The notes beneath the pieces were generated by a model that worked only from the letters and a program-made list of their open reading frames with translations, was not told where the DNA came from and searched no databases. From Novosphingobium sp. PC22D (GTDB lineage Bacteria > Pseudomonadota > Alphaproteobacteria > Sphingomonadales > Sphingomonadaceae), in assembly GCF_002556635.1 (NCBI RefSeq), contig NZ_MWMO01000005.1:186001-250000 (forward strand): a stretch of 64,000 nucleotides of DNA, given 5' to 3'. The first letter of the stretch is position 1, and each line of letters opens with the position of its first letter. Positions 26,193 through 35,824 of this stretch are shown here, one piece after another. The position numbers and the translations under genes were made by a program.

Positions 26193-27217
26193 GCCCCGCT
26201 TCCGGGCTCGGCGAACGCGGGCATGACTTCGCTTGCGAACGTGCGGGCGTAGTCGAGGAAGCGTTCGGGCGCGAGGCCGGGCGGATAGCCCATGATGAAG
26301 TGTTCCACCGGCACCGTCTCGCGCAGCTTGCGGAAATGGTCGATCGCTTCGCCGGGCGTGAGCACCTGCATGATCCCACTCGCGAGGAAGCTGTCGAGGT
26401 CCATCGGCTTCATCGCCGGATCGTCGAGCCCGATCGCACCGTCCTCGGCCAGCCAGACGCCGTAGCTGTTGTTGGCGTGGAGGAAGTGGAGCGCGAGTTC
26501 ATCGATCGCCGCCTGCTTGTCGCGCGCGACGACGAGCATCAGGCCCTGCAGCCAGATCCGGGCGCGCGATGGGTCCTTGCCCGCCTTGGCCAGCGCCGCG
26601 AGATAGGCGTCGCAGACTTCCGCATTGCCGAAATAGCCATCGCCGAAGCGCGCCACCCGGTCGAGCGCGCGCGGCGCGAAACCACCGATGAACAACGGCA
26701 CCTGCCCGCTCGGCCCGAGCTGGCCGAGGCGCGCGCCCTTGAGCGTGAAGTGTTCGCCAGCGTGGTCGACGCTCTCACCGTTCCAAAGACGCCGCACGAT
26801 GCCGAGCCACTCGTCGAGCCGCGCGCCGCGCTTCTTGAATTCGAGCCCCATCGCCTCGTACTCGCGGCGGCGATAGCCGATCGCGATCGCCATTTCGGCG
26901 CGACCGTCCGACAAGCTGTCGAGCACGGCGCAGTCCTCTGCGAAGCGCAAGGGATCGTAGAGCGGCGCGAGCGCGATCGCCGACCCCAGCCTGATCCGGC
27001 TGGTGCGCGCCGCGACCGCGCCGAGCACGACCATCGGCGAGGTCTGGTAGCCGTCGTCGGCAAGATGGTGCTCGGGAATCCACGCGCCGCCGAACCCGAG
27101 CCGCTCGGTCTCGACGATCGCATCGAGGATGCCCGCGTAGAGCTCGGCCGGCGGACGGTGCCACGCGGGCGGATTGCGAAAATCGTAAAGGTAGCCGAAC
27201 GTCAGTGGGCCGGGCAC
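26189..27217 (-). CDS. LLM-class flavin-dependent oxidoreductase
   Basis: A 342-residue bacterial-luciferase-like TIM-barrel protein. The opening MPGPLTFGYLYDFRNP is followed by GFGGAWIPEHHLADDGY, RIRLGSAIALAPLYDPLRFAED and DGRAEMAIAIGYRRREYEAMG, all family signatures for FMN or F420 binding. These enzymes are typically flavin-reductase-dependent monooxygenases or F420-dependent dehydrogenases. Substrate unknown. It shares a transcript with the IclR regulator downstream. Confidence 0.88.
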   Translation of the reverse strand: MPGPLTFGYLYDFRNPPAWHRPPAELYAGILDAIVETERLGFGGAWIPEHHLADDGYQTSPMVVLGAVAARTSRIRLGSAIALAPLYDPLRFAEDCAVLDSLSDGRAEMAIAIGYRRREYEAMGLEFKKRGARLDEWLGIVRRLWNGESVDHAGEHFTLKGARLGQLGPSGQVPLFIGGFAPRALDRVARFGDGYFGNAEVCDAYLAALAKAGKDPSRARIWLQGLMLVVARDKQAAIDELALHFLHANNSYGVWLAEDGAIGLDDPAMKPMDLDSFLASGIMQVLTPGEAIDHFRKLRETVPVEHFIMGYPPGLAPERFLDYARTFASEVMPAFAEPGSGA

Positions 27218-27288
27218 GCGCCTCTCCGCAGCAGGGTCTGTTTCGACCCTACCTAGGCGCTAATTCCCGGCCGCGAAAGCCGAGCGGA

Positions 27289-27975
27289 TCAGTTCGCGTC
27301 CATCGAATAGCCCGCGGCGCGGACGGTACGGATCGGATCGGCATCGCCGGTACGATTGATCGCCTTGCGCAGACGGCGGATGTGCACATCGACGGTGCGT
27401 TCGTCGATGTCCGAATCCATGCCCCAGACGCCATCGAGGATCTGCTGGCGCGAGAGCACGCGGTTCGGCCGCTCCATGAAATAGCGCAGCATCTTGAATT
27501 CGGTCGGGCCGAGATGGAGCGCCTCGCCGCTGCGGCGGACGCGGTGCGAGGTGGGATCGAGCTCGATGTCGGCGAACTGGAGGTTGTCGCCCGTCAGCGC
27601 CGGACGGCTGCGGCGCAGCAGCGCCTCGATCCGCGCCATCAGCTCGCGCGGGCTGAACGGCTTGGTGACGTAGTCGTCCGCGCCGGTCTTGAGGCCGCGG
27701 ATGCGATCCTCCTCCTCGCCGCGCGCGGTGAGCATCACGATCGGGATGCGCGCGGTTTCCTTGTCCTTGCGGATCTGGCGGCACACTTCGATGCCGGGAA
27801 CCTGCTCGATCATCCAGTCGAGGATGATCGCGTCGGGCGCCTGTTCGCGGACCATGACGAGGGCTTCCTCGCCGTCGCCGGTGCTGCGCACTTCATAGCC
27901 CTCGGCCGAGAGGTTCCACGAAAGCAGATCACAAAGCGCGGTGTCGTCCTCGACGACCAGAACACTGGGATTCAT
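27289..27975 (-). CDS. phoB: Phosphate regulon response regulator PhoB
   Basis: A 228-residue OmpR-family regulator from ATG 27975 (MNPSVLVVEDD); the longer frame reaches back into phoU and is rejected. The receiver is complete: acidic cluster Glu9-Asp10-Asp11, phosphoacceptor Asp53, Thr83 and Lys105. The winged helix contains GPTEFKMLRYFMERP and DERTVDVHIRRLRKAI. It lies 4 bases after phoU in pstSCAB-phoU-phoB, a common alphaproteobacterial order. PhoB is predicted to bind the PhoB boxes listed here. A second, degenerate copy is encoded at 19198-19872. Confidence 0.96.
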   Translation of the reverse strand: MNPSVLVVEDDTALCDLLSWNLSAEGYEVRSTGDGEEALVMVREQAPDAIILDWMIEQVPGIEVCRQIRKDKETARIPIVMLTARGEEEDRIRGLKTGADDYVTKPFSPRELMARIEALLRRSRPALTGDNLQFADIELDPTSHRVRRSGEALHLGPTEFKMLRYFMERPNRVLSRQQILDGVWGMDSDIDERTVDVHIRRLRKAINRTGDADPIRTVRAAGYSMDAN

Positions 27976-27979
27976 AAGC

Positions 27980-28666
27980 CTATGATTCCTTCTCGTCCTT
28001 AGCGTCGCGCTCGGAGCAATACTCCCCGGTCGCGGCGTAATAGACCATTTCAGCGACATTGGTGGCGTGATCGCCGATCCGCTCGAGATTGCGGGCGATG
28101 AACAGGAGCTGCGCCGCGCTGCTGATCGTGGCGGGGCTTTCCATCATGTGCGTGAGCAGCGAGCGGAACAGGGTGTTGTAGAACTGGTCGAGCTTCTCGT
28201 CGCGGCGGATCACCTCGACCGCGAGCATCGCGTCGCGCGAGCCATAGGCGTTGAGCACGTCGTGAACCATGCCCTGCGCGATCTCGGCCATGGCCGGAAT
28301 CAGCGTGATCGGCTCGATCTTGGACTTGCCCTCGACCTCGATCACGCGCTTGGCGATGTTCTTGGCATAGTCGCCGATACGCTCGATCACGCCCGAGATC
28401 TTGAGCGCGGCGATCACGTCGCGCAGGTCGTCGGCCATGGGAGCCCTGAGCGCGATCGTGCGCACCGCGAGGCGATCGACTTCGGCCTCGAGCACGTCGA
28501 GCTTGGCGTCGTTGGCCACGACCTTGCGCGCCAGTTCGTCGTCGTGACGCGAGAGCGCCTCGATGCAGTCGCGGATCGCGACTTCGGCGAGCCCGCCCAT
28601 CTCGGCGATCAGCCCGCGTAGCTGGCTGATTTCGCTGTCGAAGGATTTTACCGTGTGCTCGACCAT
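27980..28666 (-). CDS. phoU: Phosphate signalling protein PhoU
   Basis: A 228-residue all-helical protein with two PhoU repeats. The metal-binding-type motif appears as ERIGDYAKNIAKRV in the first and ERIGDHATNVAEMV in the second. I chose ATG 28666 because AGGAAGGA stands 6 bases upstream, whereas the alternative ATG at 28672 has no spacing. PhoU restrains PhoR/PhoB signalling and PstSCAB flux when phosphate is ample. Confidence 0.96.
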   Translation of the reverse strand: MVEHTVKSFDSEISQLRGLIAEMGGLAEVAIRDCIEALSRHDDELARKVVANDAKLDVLEAEVDRLAVRTIALRAPMADDLRDVIAALKISGVIERIGDYAKNIAKRVIEVEGKSKIEPITLIPAMAEIAQGMVHDVLNAYGSRDAMLAVEVIRRDEKLDQFYNTLFRSLLTHMMESPATISSAAQLLFIARNLERIGDHATNVAEMVYYAATGEYCSERDAKDEKES

Positions 28667-28679
28667 CCGCATTCCTTCC

Positions 28680-29444
<765 letters not shown>

Positions 29445-29449
29445 CAATC

Positions 29450-30334
29450 CTACCAGCGGACTTCGAACTTGTTGCGCAGATATATGGCGAGCGCGTTCAT
29501 CGCCAGCAGGAACACCAGCAGGACGATGATCGCCGCCGAGGTGTTGACCACGAAGCCCTTGTCGATTTCGTCCGACCACAGGAAGATCTGCATCGGCAGC
29601 ACGCTCGACGGGTCGGTGAGGCCATCGGGCGGGCTGGCGACGAAGGCGCGCATGCCGATCATGAGGAGCGGCGCGGTCTCGCCCAGCGCGCGGGCCATGC
29701 CGATGATCGTGCCGGTGAGGATGCCGGGCAGCGCCAGCGGCAGGACATGGTGGAACACGGTCTGCACCTCACTCGCCCCCACGGCGAGCGCGGCGTCGCG
29801 GATCGAGGGCGGCACCGCCTTGATCGCGTTGCGGCCCGAGATGACGATCACCGGCATCGTCATCAGCGCCAGCGTCAGGCCGCCGACAAGCGGCGCCGAG
29901 CGCGGAAGCTGGAAGGTGTTGATGAAGACCGCGAGGCCAAGCAGGCCGAAGATGATCGAAGGCACCGCCGCGAGATTGTTGATCGAGACCTCGACCCACT
30001 CGATCCAGCGCGTGCGCGGCGCGAACTCCTCGAGGTAGATCGCCGCGAGCACGCCGAGCGGGAACGAAATCGCCAGCGTCACCAGCATGGTCAGCAGCGA
30101 ACCCTTGGTCGCACCCCACACGCCCGCGAGCGCGGGATCGGTCGAATCCGATCCGGTCAGGAACTGCCAGCTTATGCCGGAAAGCCCATTGCGGAGCATG
30201 ATGAACAAGAGCAGCGCAAGGAACGCGAGGCTGAGCACAATCGCGCCGAGGCCAAGCAGGCGGAACCGGCGCTCCGCCGCGTGGCGCCTGGCGAGGCGTT
30301 TACCGAACGCTTCGGACTGGAAAGTACTACTCAT
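29450..30334 (-). CDS. pstA: Phosphate ABC transporter permease PstA
   Basis: A 294-residue permease with six predicted membrane spans. The family motifs [19 protein letters not shown] and [13 protein letters not shown] are present. The EAA-like cytoplasmic loop reads [19 protein letters not shown]. Its start overlaps the pstC stop and it is followed by pstB after 5 bases. Confidence 0.96.
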   Translation of the reverse strand: MSSTFQSEAFGKRLARRHAAERRFRLLGLGAIVLSLAFLALLLFIMLRNGLSGISWQFLTGSDSTDPALAGVWGATKGSLLTMLVTLAISFPLGVLAAIYLEEFAPRTRWIEWVEVSINNLAAVPSIIFGLLGLAVFINTFQLPRSAPLVGGLTLALMTMPVIVISGRNAIKAVPPSIRDAALAVGASEVQTVFHHVLPLALPGILTGTIIGMARALGETAPLLMIGMRAFVASPPDGLTDPSSVLPMQIFLWSDEIDKGFVVNTSAAIIVLLVFLLAMNALAIYLRNKFEVRW

Positions 30335-31700
30335 AAGCTTCGCGGAACCGCTTCACCACGCGCAGCGCGATGATGTTGAGGATCAGGGTGACGATGAAGA
30401 GCACGAGGCCGAGCGCGAAAGCCGACAGCGTCTTGGGACTGTCGAATTCCTGGTCGCCGGTGAGCATCTGCACGATCTGATAGGTCACCGTCGTCATCGA
30501 GGCGAGCGGATCGGCGGTGAGCCGCGCGGTCGCGCCGGCGGCCATGACCACGATCATCGTCTCGCCGATCGCGCGGCTGACCGCGAGCATGACCCCCGCG
30601 ACGATGCCGGGCAGCGCCGCGGGCAGAACGACCTTCTTGATCGTCTCCGAGCGCGTCGCGCCCATCGCCAGCGAGCCGTCGCTCATCGCGCGCGGCACCG
30701 CCGCGATCGAATCGTCGGCCATCGAAGAAACGAACGGGATGATCATCACCCCCATCACGAGCCCGGCGGCCAGCGCGCTCTCGGTCGAGGGATTGGAGTA
30801 GCCGAGCGAGGCGGCGAGATCGCGGATCGCGGGCGCGATCGAGAGCGCCGCGAAGTAACCGTAGACCACCGTCGGAACGCCCGCGAGGATTTCGAGCGCG
30901 GGCTTGGTCCAGCGACGCACGCGCGCGTCGGCGTATTGGGTGAGGTAGATCGCGCTCATCAGGCCGAGCGGAATGGCGACGATCATCGCGATGATCGCGC
31001 CGATGTAGATCGTGCCCCAGAACAGCGGGACGGCGCCGAAGTTCTCGTCAATGTCCGCGCCCATCGCATTGCCGGGCGACCAGTGCGTGCCGGTGAGGAA
31101 GGCCCATGGGGAGACGTCGCGGAAGAACAGGCTCGTCTCGAAGACCAGCGAGGCGATGATACCGAAGGTGGTGATGATCGCGATCAGCGAGGCCGCGAGC
31201 AGAAGCAGCATCACCGCGCGCTCCACCCGGGTCCGCGCGGGAAATTCCGGCTTGATCCGCGTATAGCCGTAAGCCCCCCCGGCGAAGGCGAAAACCGCGA
31301 CCACGAGCAGGCCGAGCAGCGCATAGCGGGTCTGCGCCGCGCGCATAGGCTCGGCGAGTTCCTGCGCCAGCGGGTTGAAAGCCACCATCGTCGGGTCATT
31401 CGCGATCGAGCGCGTCTCGGCAAGGATCGCGGCGCGCTCCATGTCGGAGGCGGGCAGTTGCGCGGCGGCGGGATCGGCCATGACCGCCTCGTTCACCAGC
31501 CCCGGCGAGACCGAGGACCAGATCGCGAAGCCGAGCAGCGCCGGAATCACGATCCACAACGCAAGGTGCAGCCCGTGATAGTTCGCCGTGGCCCGCATCG
31601 AGCCACGGCCGCTGTAAAGCAGGCGCGCCTTGGCCCTGGCGGTGAACCATCCGGTCACGCCCAGGGCCGCGATGGCCGCAAGAACGACGGCAAGCATCAT
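30327..31700 (-). CDS. pstC: Phosphate ABC transporter permease PstC with N-terminal extension
   Basis: A 457-residue permease, well above the roughly 320 residues of enterobacterial PstC. The C-terminal 300 residues hold the permease core (GVPTVVYGYFAALSIAP and the EAA-like loop SLAMGATRSETIKKVVLP). The first 150 residues add about three membrane spans and a periplasmic or cytoplasmic loop with DPAAAQLPASDMERAAIL. Long PstC forms occur in alphaproteobacteria, so this is not a fusion artefact. Translationally coupled to pstA. Confidence 0.95.
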   Translation of the reverse strand: MMLAVVLAAIAALGVTGWFTARAKARLLYSGRGSMRATANYHGLHLALWIVIPALLGFAIWSSVSPGLVNEAVMADPAAAQLPASDMERAAILAETRSIANDPTMVAFNPLAQELAEPMRAAQTRYALLGLLVVAVFAFAGGAYGYTRIKPEFPARTRVERAVMLLLLAASLIAIITTFGIIASLVFETSLFFRDVSPWAFLTGTHWSPGNAMGADIDENFGAVPLFWGTIYIGAIIAMIVAIPLGLMSAIYLTQYADARVRRWTKPALEILAGVPTVVYGYFAALSIAPAIRDLAASLGYSNPSTESALAAGLVMGVMIIPFVSSMADDSIAAVPRAMSDGSLAMGATRSETIKKVVLPAALPGIVAGVMLAVSRAIGETMIVVMAAGATARLTADPLASMTTVTYQIVQMLTGDQEFDSPKTLSAFALGLVLFIVTLILNIIALRVVKRFREAYE

Positions 31701-31716
31701 CGGTGGCGTCGCGGCC

Positions 31717-32760
31717 TCACTTCAGCTCGGCGGGATCGAGCAACGTCATGTTGGCGACGACCTCGGCGTTCTTCTTGCGGACGTCCTCGGGCGCGATCAC
31801 CATGCCCTTGGCCTTGAGATAGCCGTCCGGCCCCCAGGCGCTGACCCATTCCTTGACGTAGTCGCCAAGCCCCTTGATCGGCGCGAGGTGCTGCTTCTTG
31901 ACGTAGATGTAGAGCGGCCGCGCACCGGGATAGCTGAAATCGGAGATAGAGGCGTACGTGGGCTCGACCCCTGACATCGGGATGCCCTTGAGCGAATCCG
32001 GATTCTCCTCGAGGAACGAGAAGCCGAACACGCCGATCGCCTTCGGATTCTGCGAGATCTTCTGGACGATCAGGTTGTCGTTCTCGCCGGCATCGACATA
32101 GGCGCCGTCCTCGCGGATCTGGTGGCAGACGGCCTCGTACTTGTCGGCATCGCTGTCCTTGAGCGCGGCGGTCGCGGCGTCGGTCTTGCAGCCGGCCTCG
32201 AGGATGAGTTCCTTGAGCGCGTCGCGCGTGCCCGAGGTCGACGGCGGGCCGTAAACGAGGATCGGCATGTCGGGCAGCGCCGGATTCACGTCCTTCCACG
32301 TCTTGGCCGTATTGGGCTCACCGAAGGGATTGGCCGCGAGCGCCTTGTAGATGTCGGCAGGCGTGAGTTCCATGCCCGGACCCGACTTCGCTTCTGCGAA
32401 GGCAATGCCGTCGATGCCGACCTGAACCTCGACGATCTCGGTCACGCCGTTCTTCTGGCAGTCCTCGTACTCGGATTTCTTCATCCGGCGCGAGGCGTCC
32501 TCGACATCGGGATGCTGCGCGCCGACGCCGGCGCAGAACAGCTTCATGCCCGCGCCCGTACCGGTCGATTCGATCACCGGGCTCTTCTGGCCGCCCTGCG
32601 CGAACTTTTCGGCGACCGCCGTGGCGAAGGGGTAGACCGTCGACGAGCCCACGGCGCGGATATAATCGCGCGCTCCGGAGGCGCCGCCCCCGGAGCCGCC
32701 GCAAGCGGCAAGGGCTAGCGCCGAGGTGGCGGCGAAAGTGAAATTACGGATGATGCGCAT
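31717..32760 (-). CDS. pstS: Phosphate-binding protein PstS (lipoprotein form)
   Basis: A 347-residue substrate-binding protein. The N-terminus has a lipobox (ALALAAC, Cys20), so the protein is probably lipid-anchored. The phosphate-binding strand AVGSSTVYPFATAVAEKF and the loop GPPSTSGTRDALKEL, which bind the anion, are conserved. It is first in pstSCAB-phoU-phoB and has the best PhoB box in the window 47 bases upstream. Confidence 0.95.
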   Translation of the reverse strand: MRIIRNFTFAATSALALAACGGSGGGASGARDYIRAVGSSTVYPFATAVAEKFAQGGQKSPVIESTGTGAGMKLFCAGVGAQHPDVEDASRRMKKSEYEDCQKNGVTEIVEVQVGIDGIAFAEAKSGPGMELTPADIYKALAANPFGEPNTAKTWKDVNPALPDMPILVYGPPSTSGTRDALKELILEAGCKTDAATAALKDSDADKYEAVCHQIREDGAYVDAGENDNLIVQKISQNPKAIGVFGFSFLEENPDSLKGIPMSGVEPTYASISDFSYPGARPLYIYVKKQHLAPIKGLGDYVKEWVSAWGPDGYLKAKGMVIAPEDVRKKNAEVVANMTLLDPAELK

Positions 32761-32807
32761 GGAAAACCCCTTGGCCTCATAATCTGCGGCGCTCCTATGG
32801 GCCCGTG

Positions 32808-32836
32808 ATGACAGTTCAGTGACAGTTTGATGACTA
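32808..32836 (-). promoter_or_regulatory. Triple PhoB box upstream of pstS
   Basis: On the minus strand three units follow at exact 11-base phase: TAGTCAT (32830-32836), CTGTCAC (32819-32825) and CTGTCAT (32808-32814). The spacers are CAAA and TGAA. It lies 47 bases before the pstS start. The remaining intergenic sequence to 33045 (209 bases) shows nothing I can support. Confidence 0.88.
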
Positions 32837-33045
32837 ATTCGCCGGCACCGTCCTATTACGCCTGTTTCGCGTCCGAACTGGCACGTCCTCGCTATCGATA
32901 CGCCGGGACCGCGAGTGCCGCCGGCCCTTCGTCACGGTCGCGCAATTCCGGCGCGCCGTCGCGAGGGGGCCGTAGCACTGGTCTTGCCGGTTTGAAAGGC
33001 GTGTCGCGACCCCCGCGCGTCTCGTCACGCTCGGGAATCCCGTTT

Positions 33046-34473
33046 CTAGAAGTCGACTTGCGCGCGCACGGCCATGGTATCGACGCCGTAGGACCGGTCG
33101 TCGCCCGCCGCCGGATGGACGGCGGCGTCGTACTCGAGGTGGGCATAGCTGAGGAACAGCTTGGTATAGTCCGTCTGCGACCACGCGAGCGCCAGTTGGT
33201 AGCTCTTCTGACGGCCGCCGATGATGCCTTCGTCGCTGAGGTCGAGATAATCGTAGCGCGCGCTCACCTGGACGGCGCCGATCCCGCCTTCGCCAAAGGG
33301 CCGCGCGGGCTTCACCCGACCGAACATGCCGTGCTTGTACGCGCGGCTGTCGCCTTCCGTCAGGAAATAGCCGACCTGGACATAACCGCCGAAGAACGTC
33401 GGGTCGGCGAGGCCCGGTCGCGAGACCGACTGCCAGAACGCCTCGCCCGAGACATCGAGGCGCCCGGCGATCACCGCGGATTCGAGCCCGAGCCCAGTCT
33501 CGCCGCTGGCGGCGATGAGACCGGTATCGATGAACCGCTCGTCCGTGCCGTGCAGGAATGGGCGCTGGCGGTAGCGGACGGAAGCGCCGTCCCCATTGAG
33601 GTCGGTGCGATGGAGCGAGGCACCGAGATGAAGCTGCGCCCCGCCCAGCTTCGGCGCATAGACCACGCGCCCGTCGAAGCTGAGATTGCTGTTGGGCAGC
33701 GCGGCATAGTTGTCGGTGAAGACGCCGCCCTGCAACAGCAGGTCCCCCGCCTCATAGCTGAGCGAGGCGCCGACCCGCCGCTCGAAGCCGAAGGCGTCGG
33801 TAAAGGCGGCACGCTCGGTGAACGGGAGGTAGAGACTGCTGGTGAGTTCCTCGAGCGACTGGAACGGATTCTGGTGGCCGACGGTGACAGTCAGGCCCTT
33901 GTCCTCGTACGTGAGGAATGCGTCGGTAATCGCGAGGTCGGACCCGAAGCCCGCCTCGAACTTGTAGCCGAAGCCGCCGGGGATCGTGCCTTCAACCCCG
34001 AGACGGGCGCGGCGCACCTCGCTGGAGAAGCCGTCGTCACGGCCGGCGGAATCGGGCGCATCGAAGAATCCGGCATCGAGGTTGACCCGCCCGCGCACCT
34101 TGAAGCTCCAGCCGCCCTCGCCCGTGATCACGGGTGCCCCTTTCCAGGCGATGTCGACCGACGGCGCCATCGCCTTTGCCCGCGCCTCGGCGAGGTCGGC
34201 AGCCTGGCTGGCGACCGAGTCCGCCATCCCGGCGGCGCTATCTCTTGCCCTGTCGGCCGCCACGCTCGCGGCCTCGGCGCGCGCATTGGCTTCGGCAAGC
34301 CTGCTTTCGAGCGAATCGATACGGCTCGCCATCGCCTTCATCTGCGCCCGCAAGTCGGCGAGTTCACGCGCGACGGCGGCGGCGTCGGGCTCGGTGGCCC
34401 CCTGCGCGAGCGCCGGAACCGCGCAGCCGCTCGAAACCGACAGGGCCAACGCCGTGATCGCGTATCTGTTCAT
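33046..34473 (-). CDS. Phosphate-selective-type porin (OprO/OprP family)
   Basis: A 475-residue outer-membrane porin. The signal peptide (MNRYAITALALSVSSGC) is followed by a helical, probably trimeric coiled-coil stretch (about residues 30-85; ELADLRAQMKAMASRIDSLE), then a 16-strand-type barrel. The barrel begins around GGWSFKVRGRVNLDAGFFDAP and ends RAQVDF with terminal Phe. The position between phoR and pstS and a PhoB box upstream fit a phosphate or polyphosphate porin. The fold alone would also fit general OprO-like porins. Confidence 0.9.
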   Translation of the reverse strand: MNRYAITALALSVSSGCAVPALAQGATEPDAAAVARELADLRAQMKAMASRIDSLESRLAEANARAEAASVAADRARDSAAGMADSVASQAADLAEARAKAMAPSVDIAWKGAPVITGEGGWSFKVRGRVNLDAGFFDAPDSAGRDDGFSSEVRRARLGVEGTIPGGFGYKFEAGFGSDLAITDAFLTYEDKGLTVTVGHQNPFQSLEELTSSLYLPFTERAAFTDAFGFERRVGASLSYEAGDLLLQGGVFTDNYAALPNSNLSFDGRVVYAPKLGGAQLHLGASLHRTDLNGDGASVRYRQRPFLHGTDERFIDTGLIAASGETGLGLESAVIAGRLDVSGEAFWQSVSRPGLADPTFFGGYVQVGYFLTEGDSRAYKHGMFGRVKPARPFGEGGIGAVQVSARYDYLDLSDEGIIGGRQKSYQLALAWSQTDYTKLFLSYAHLEYDAAVHPAAGDDRSYGVDTMAVRAQVDF

Positions 34474-34526
34474 GATCGTGGCCCCTCCCGGGATTGCTGT
34501 TCCGTTGCCGTTTCGCGGCGCCCCTA

Positions 34527-34544
34527 TGACTAAATTGTGACGAA
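34527..34544 (-). promoter_or_regulatory. Putative PhoB box upstream of the porin gene
   Basis: Minus strand: TCGTCAC, AATT, TAGTCAT at 11-base phase, 53 bases before the porin ATG at 34473. The TAGTCAT unit is the same variant seen in the pstS box. Confidence 0.65.
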
Positions 34545-34609
34545 CTTATCAAGCGCCCAAACGCCGAAGGCCGAGCGAACGGCGGACAGCGCGGGAACAA
34601 CCGGCGCCG

Positions 34610-35596
34610 TCAGTCGCGCCGCAGCGGCAGCATCATCGACGCCGTCGTGCCCGCCCCGGGGCGGCTGGTGATGTCGAACCGGCCGCGATGGCGCTCGACG
34701 ATGTGCTTGACGATCGAGAGGCCGAGCCCGGTGCCGCCGGCGGCACGGCTGCGGCTGGTGTCGGCGCGGTAGAAGCGCTCGGTCAGGCGCGGCAGGTGCT
34801 CGGGCGCGATGCCGTCACCCTCGTCACGCACCGCGATCAGCAGCCAGCCGGTCTCGGTCGCCTCGAGCGAGACCGTCACCGGGCCGCCGGGCCTCCCGTA
34901 CTTGAGCGCGTTGTCGATCAGGTTGCGCAGCACTTGCGCGAGCTGGCCGCGATCGCCCGCCATCTTCGCGCTCTCGCAATTGGCGACGACGCTAACTTTG
35001 GCATCGCCACGAAATTCGCCCGCCGTCTCGCGCGCGAGCTGGACCATCTCGATCGTGTCGGACGGCACCTCGTACTTGCTCGCCTCGATCCGCGAGAGGC
35101 TCATCAGGTCGGCCACGAGCGCCTGCATGCGCAGCGCCTCGTGACGGATCGTGTTGAGGAATTTCTCGCGCGTCGCTTCGTCGCCGCCCGCCTTGGGGTT
35201 CATCAGCGTCTCGACATAACCCAGCACGGTCGCCAGTGGGGTGCGCAGTTCGTGGCTGGCGTTGGCGACGAAGTCCGCGTGGGCGCGCGCGTTGCTCACC
35301 TGGACCGAGAGGTCGTAGAGGCTCACCAGCCGTTCGCCCTTGCCGACCGGCTTGCAGTCGATTTCCCAGACGCTGCCGCCGACCGACAGGCCGGTGATCT
35401 TCGCGGTTCCGCCGGCCTCGCTCAGAATGATCCGCACGGCCTCGGGATCGCGGATCGCGATGCGCACGTCCTGGCCGACGATGTGCGATCCGAGCAGGCC
35501 CTTGGCGGCGGCATTGGCAAAGCTGACCTGGCCTCGCGAGATCACGAGCGCCGGGGTTTGCAGTTGCTCCAGCAGGTTGACACCATCGACGGCCAT
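34610..35596 (-). CDS. phoR: Phosphate regulon sensor kinase PhoR lacking a membrane anchor
   Basis: A 328-residue histidine kinase from ATG 35596 (MAVDGVNLLEQLQTPALV), with AAGGAG 5 bases upstream; the giant open frame continuing to 38911 is antisense to zwf and edd. A PAS-like domain occupies residues 8-95. The H-box is FVANASHELRTPLATVLGY (His115) and the ATPase lobe has NLIDNALKYG, VRDEGDGI and GGTGLGLSIVKHIV. No hydrophobic segment precedes the PAS domain, so unlike Escherichia coli PhoR it appears cytosolic. Its place next to the porin and pst genes supports PhoR. Confidence 0.9.
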   Translation of the reverse strand: MAVDGVNLLEQLQTPALVISRGQVSFANAAAKGLLGSHIVGQDVRIAIRDPEAVRIILSEAGGTAKITGLSVGGSVWEIDCKPVGKGERLVSLYDLSVQVSNARAHADFVANASHELRTPLATVLGYVETLMNPKAGGDEATREKFLNTIRHEALRMQALVADLMSLSRIEASKYEVPSDTIEMVQLARETAGEFRGDAKVSVVANCESAKMAGDRGQLAQVLRNLIDNALKYGRPGGPVTVSLEATETGWLLIAVRDEGDGIAPEHLPRLTERFYRADTSRSRAAGGTGLGLSIVKHIVERHRGRFDITSRPGAGTTASMMLPLRRD

Positions 35597-35824
35597 GCGC
35601 GCTCCTTTATCCGCGCCCGGGCCTTGTGGAAAGGTCCATCCGCGCGGCGCGCGTGCGGATTGGCGAACGCCCCCGCCCCGACTCCGGCCAAGCGCCCCGC
35701 GCCGCCGAACCTTCGCGCAATCACCTACTGGCGCTTGCCTTGACCCGAGTGTTATGCTGCACTTGCGAGAGACAGAGACGATCGGGGAGTCAGGCGCTTT
35801 GCGCTCCATTGAGCACGACCACGC

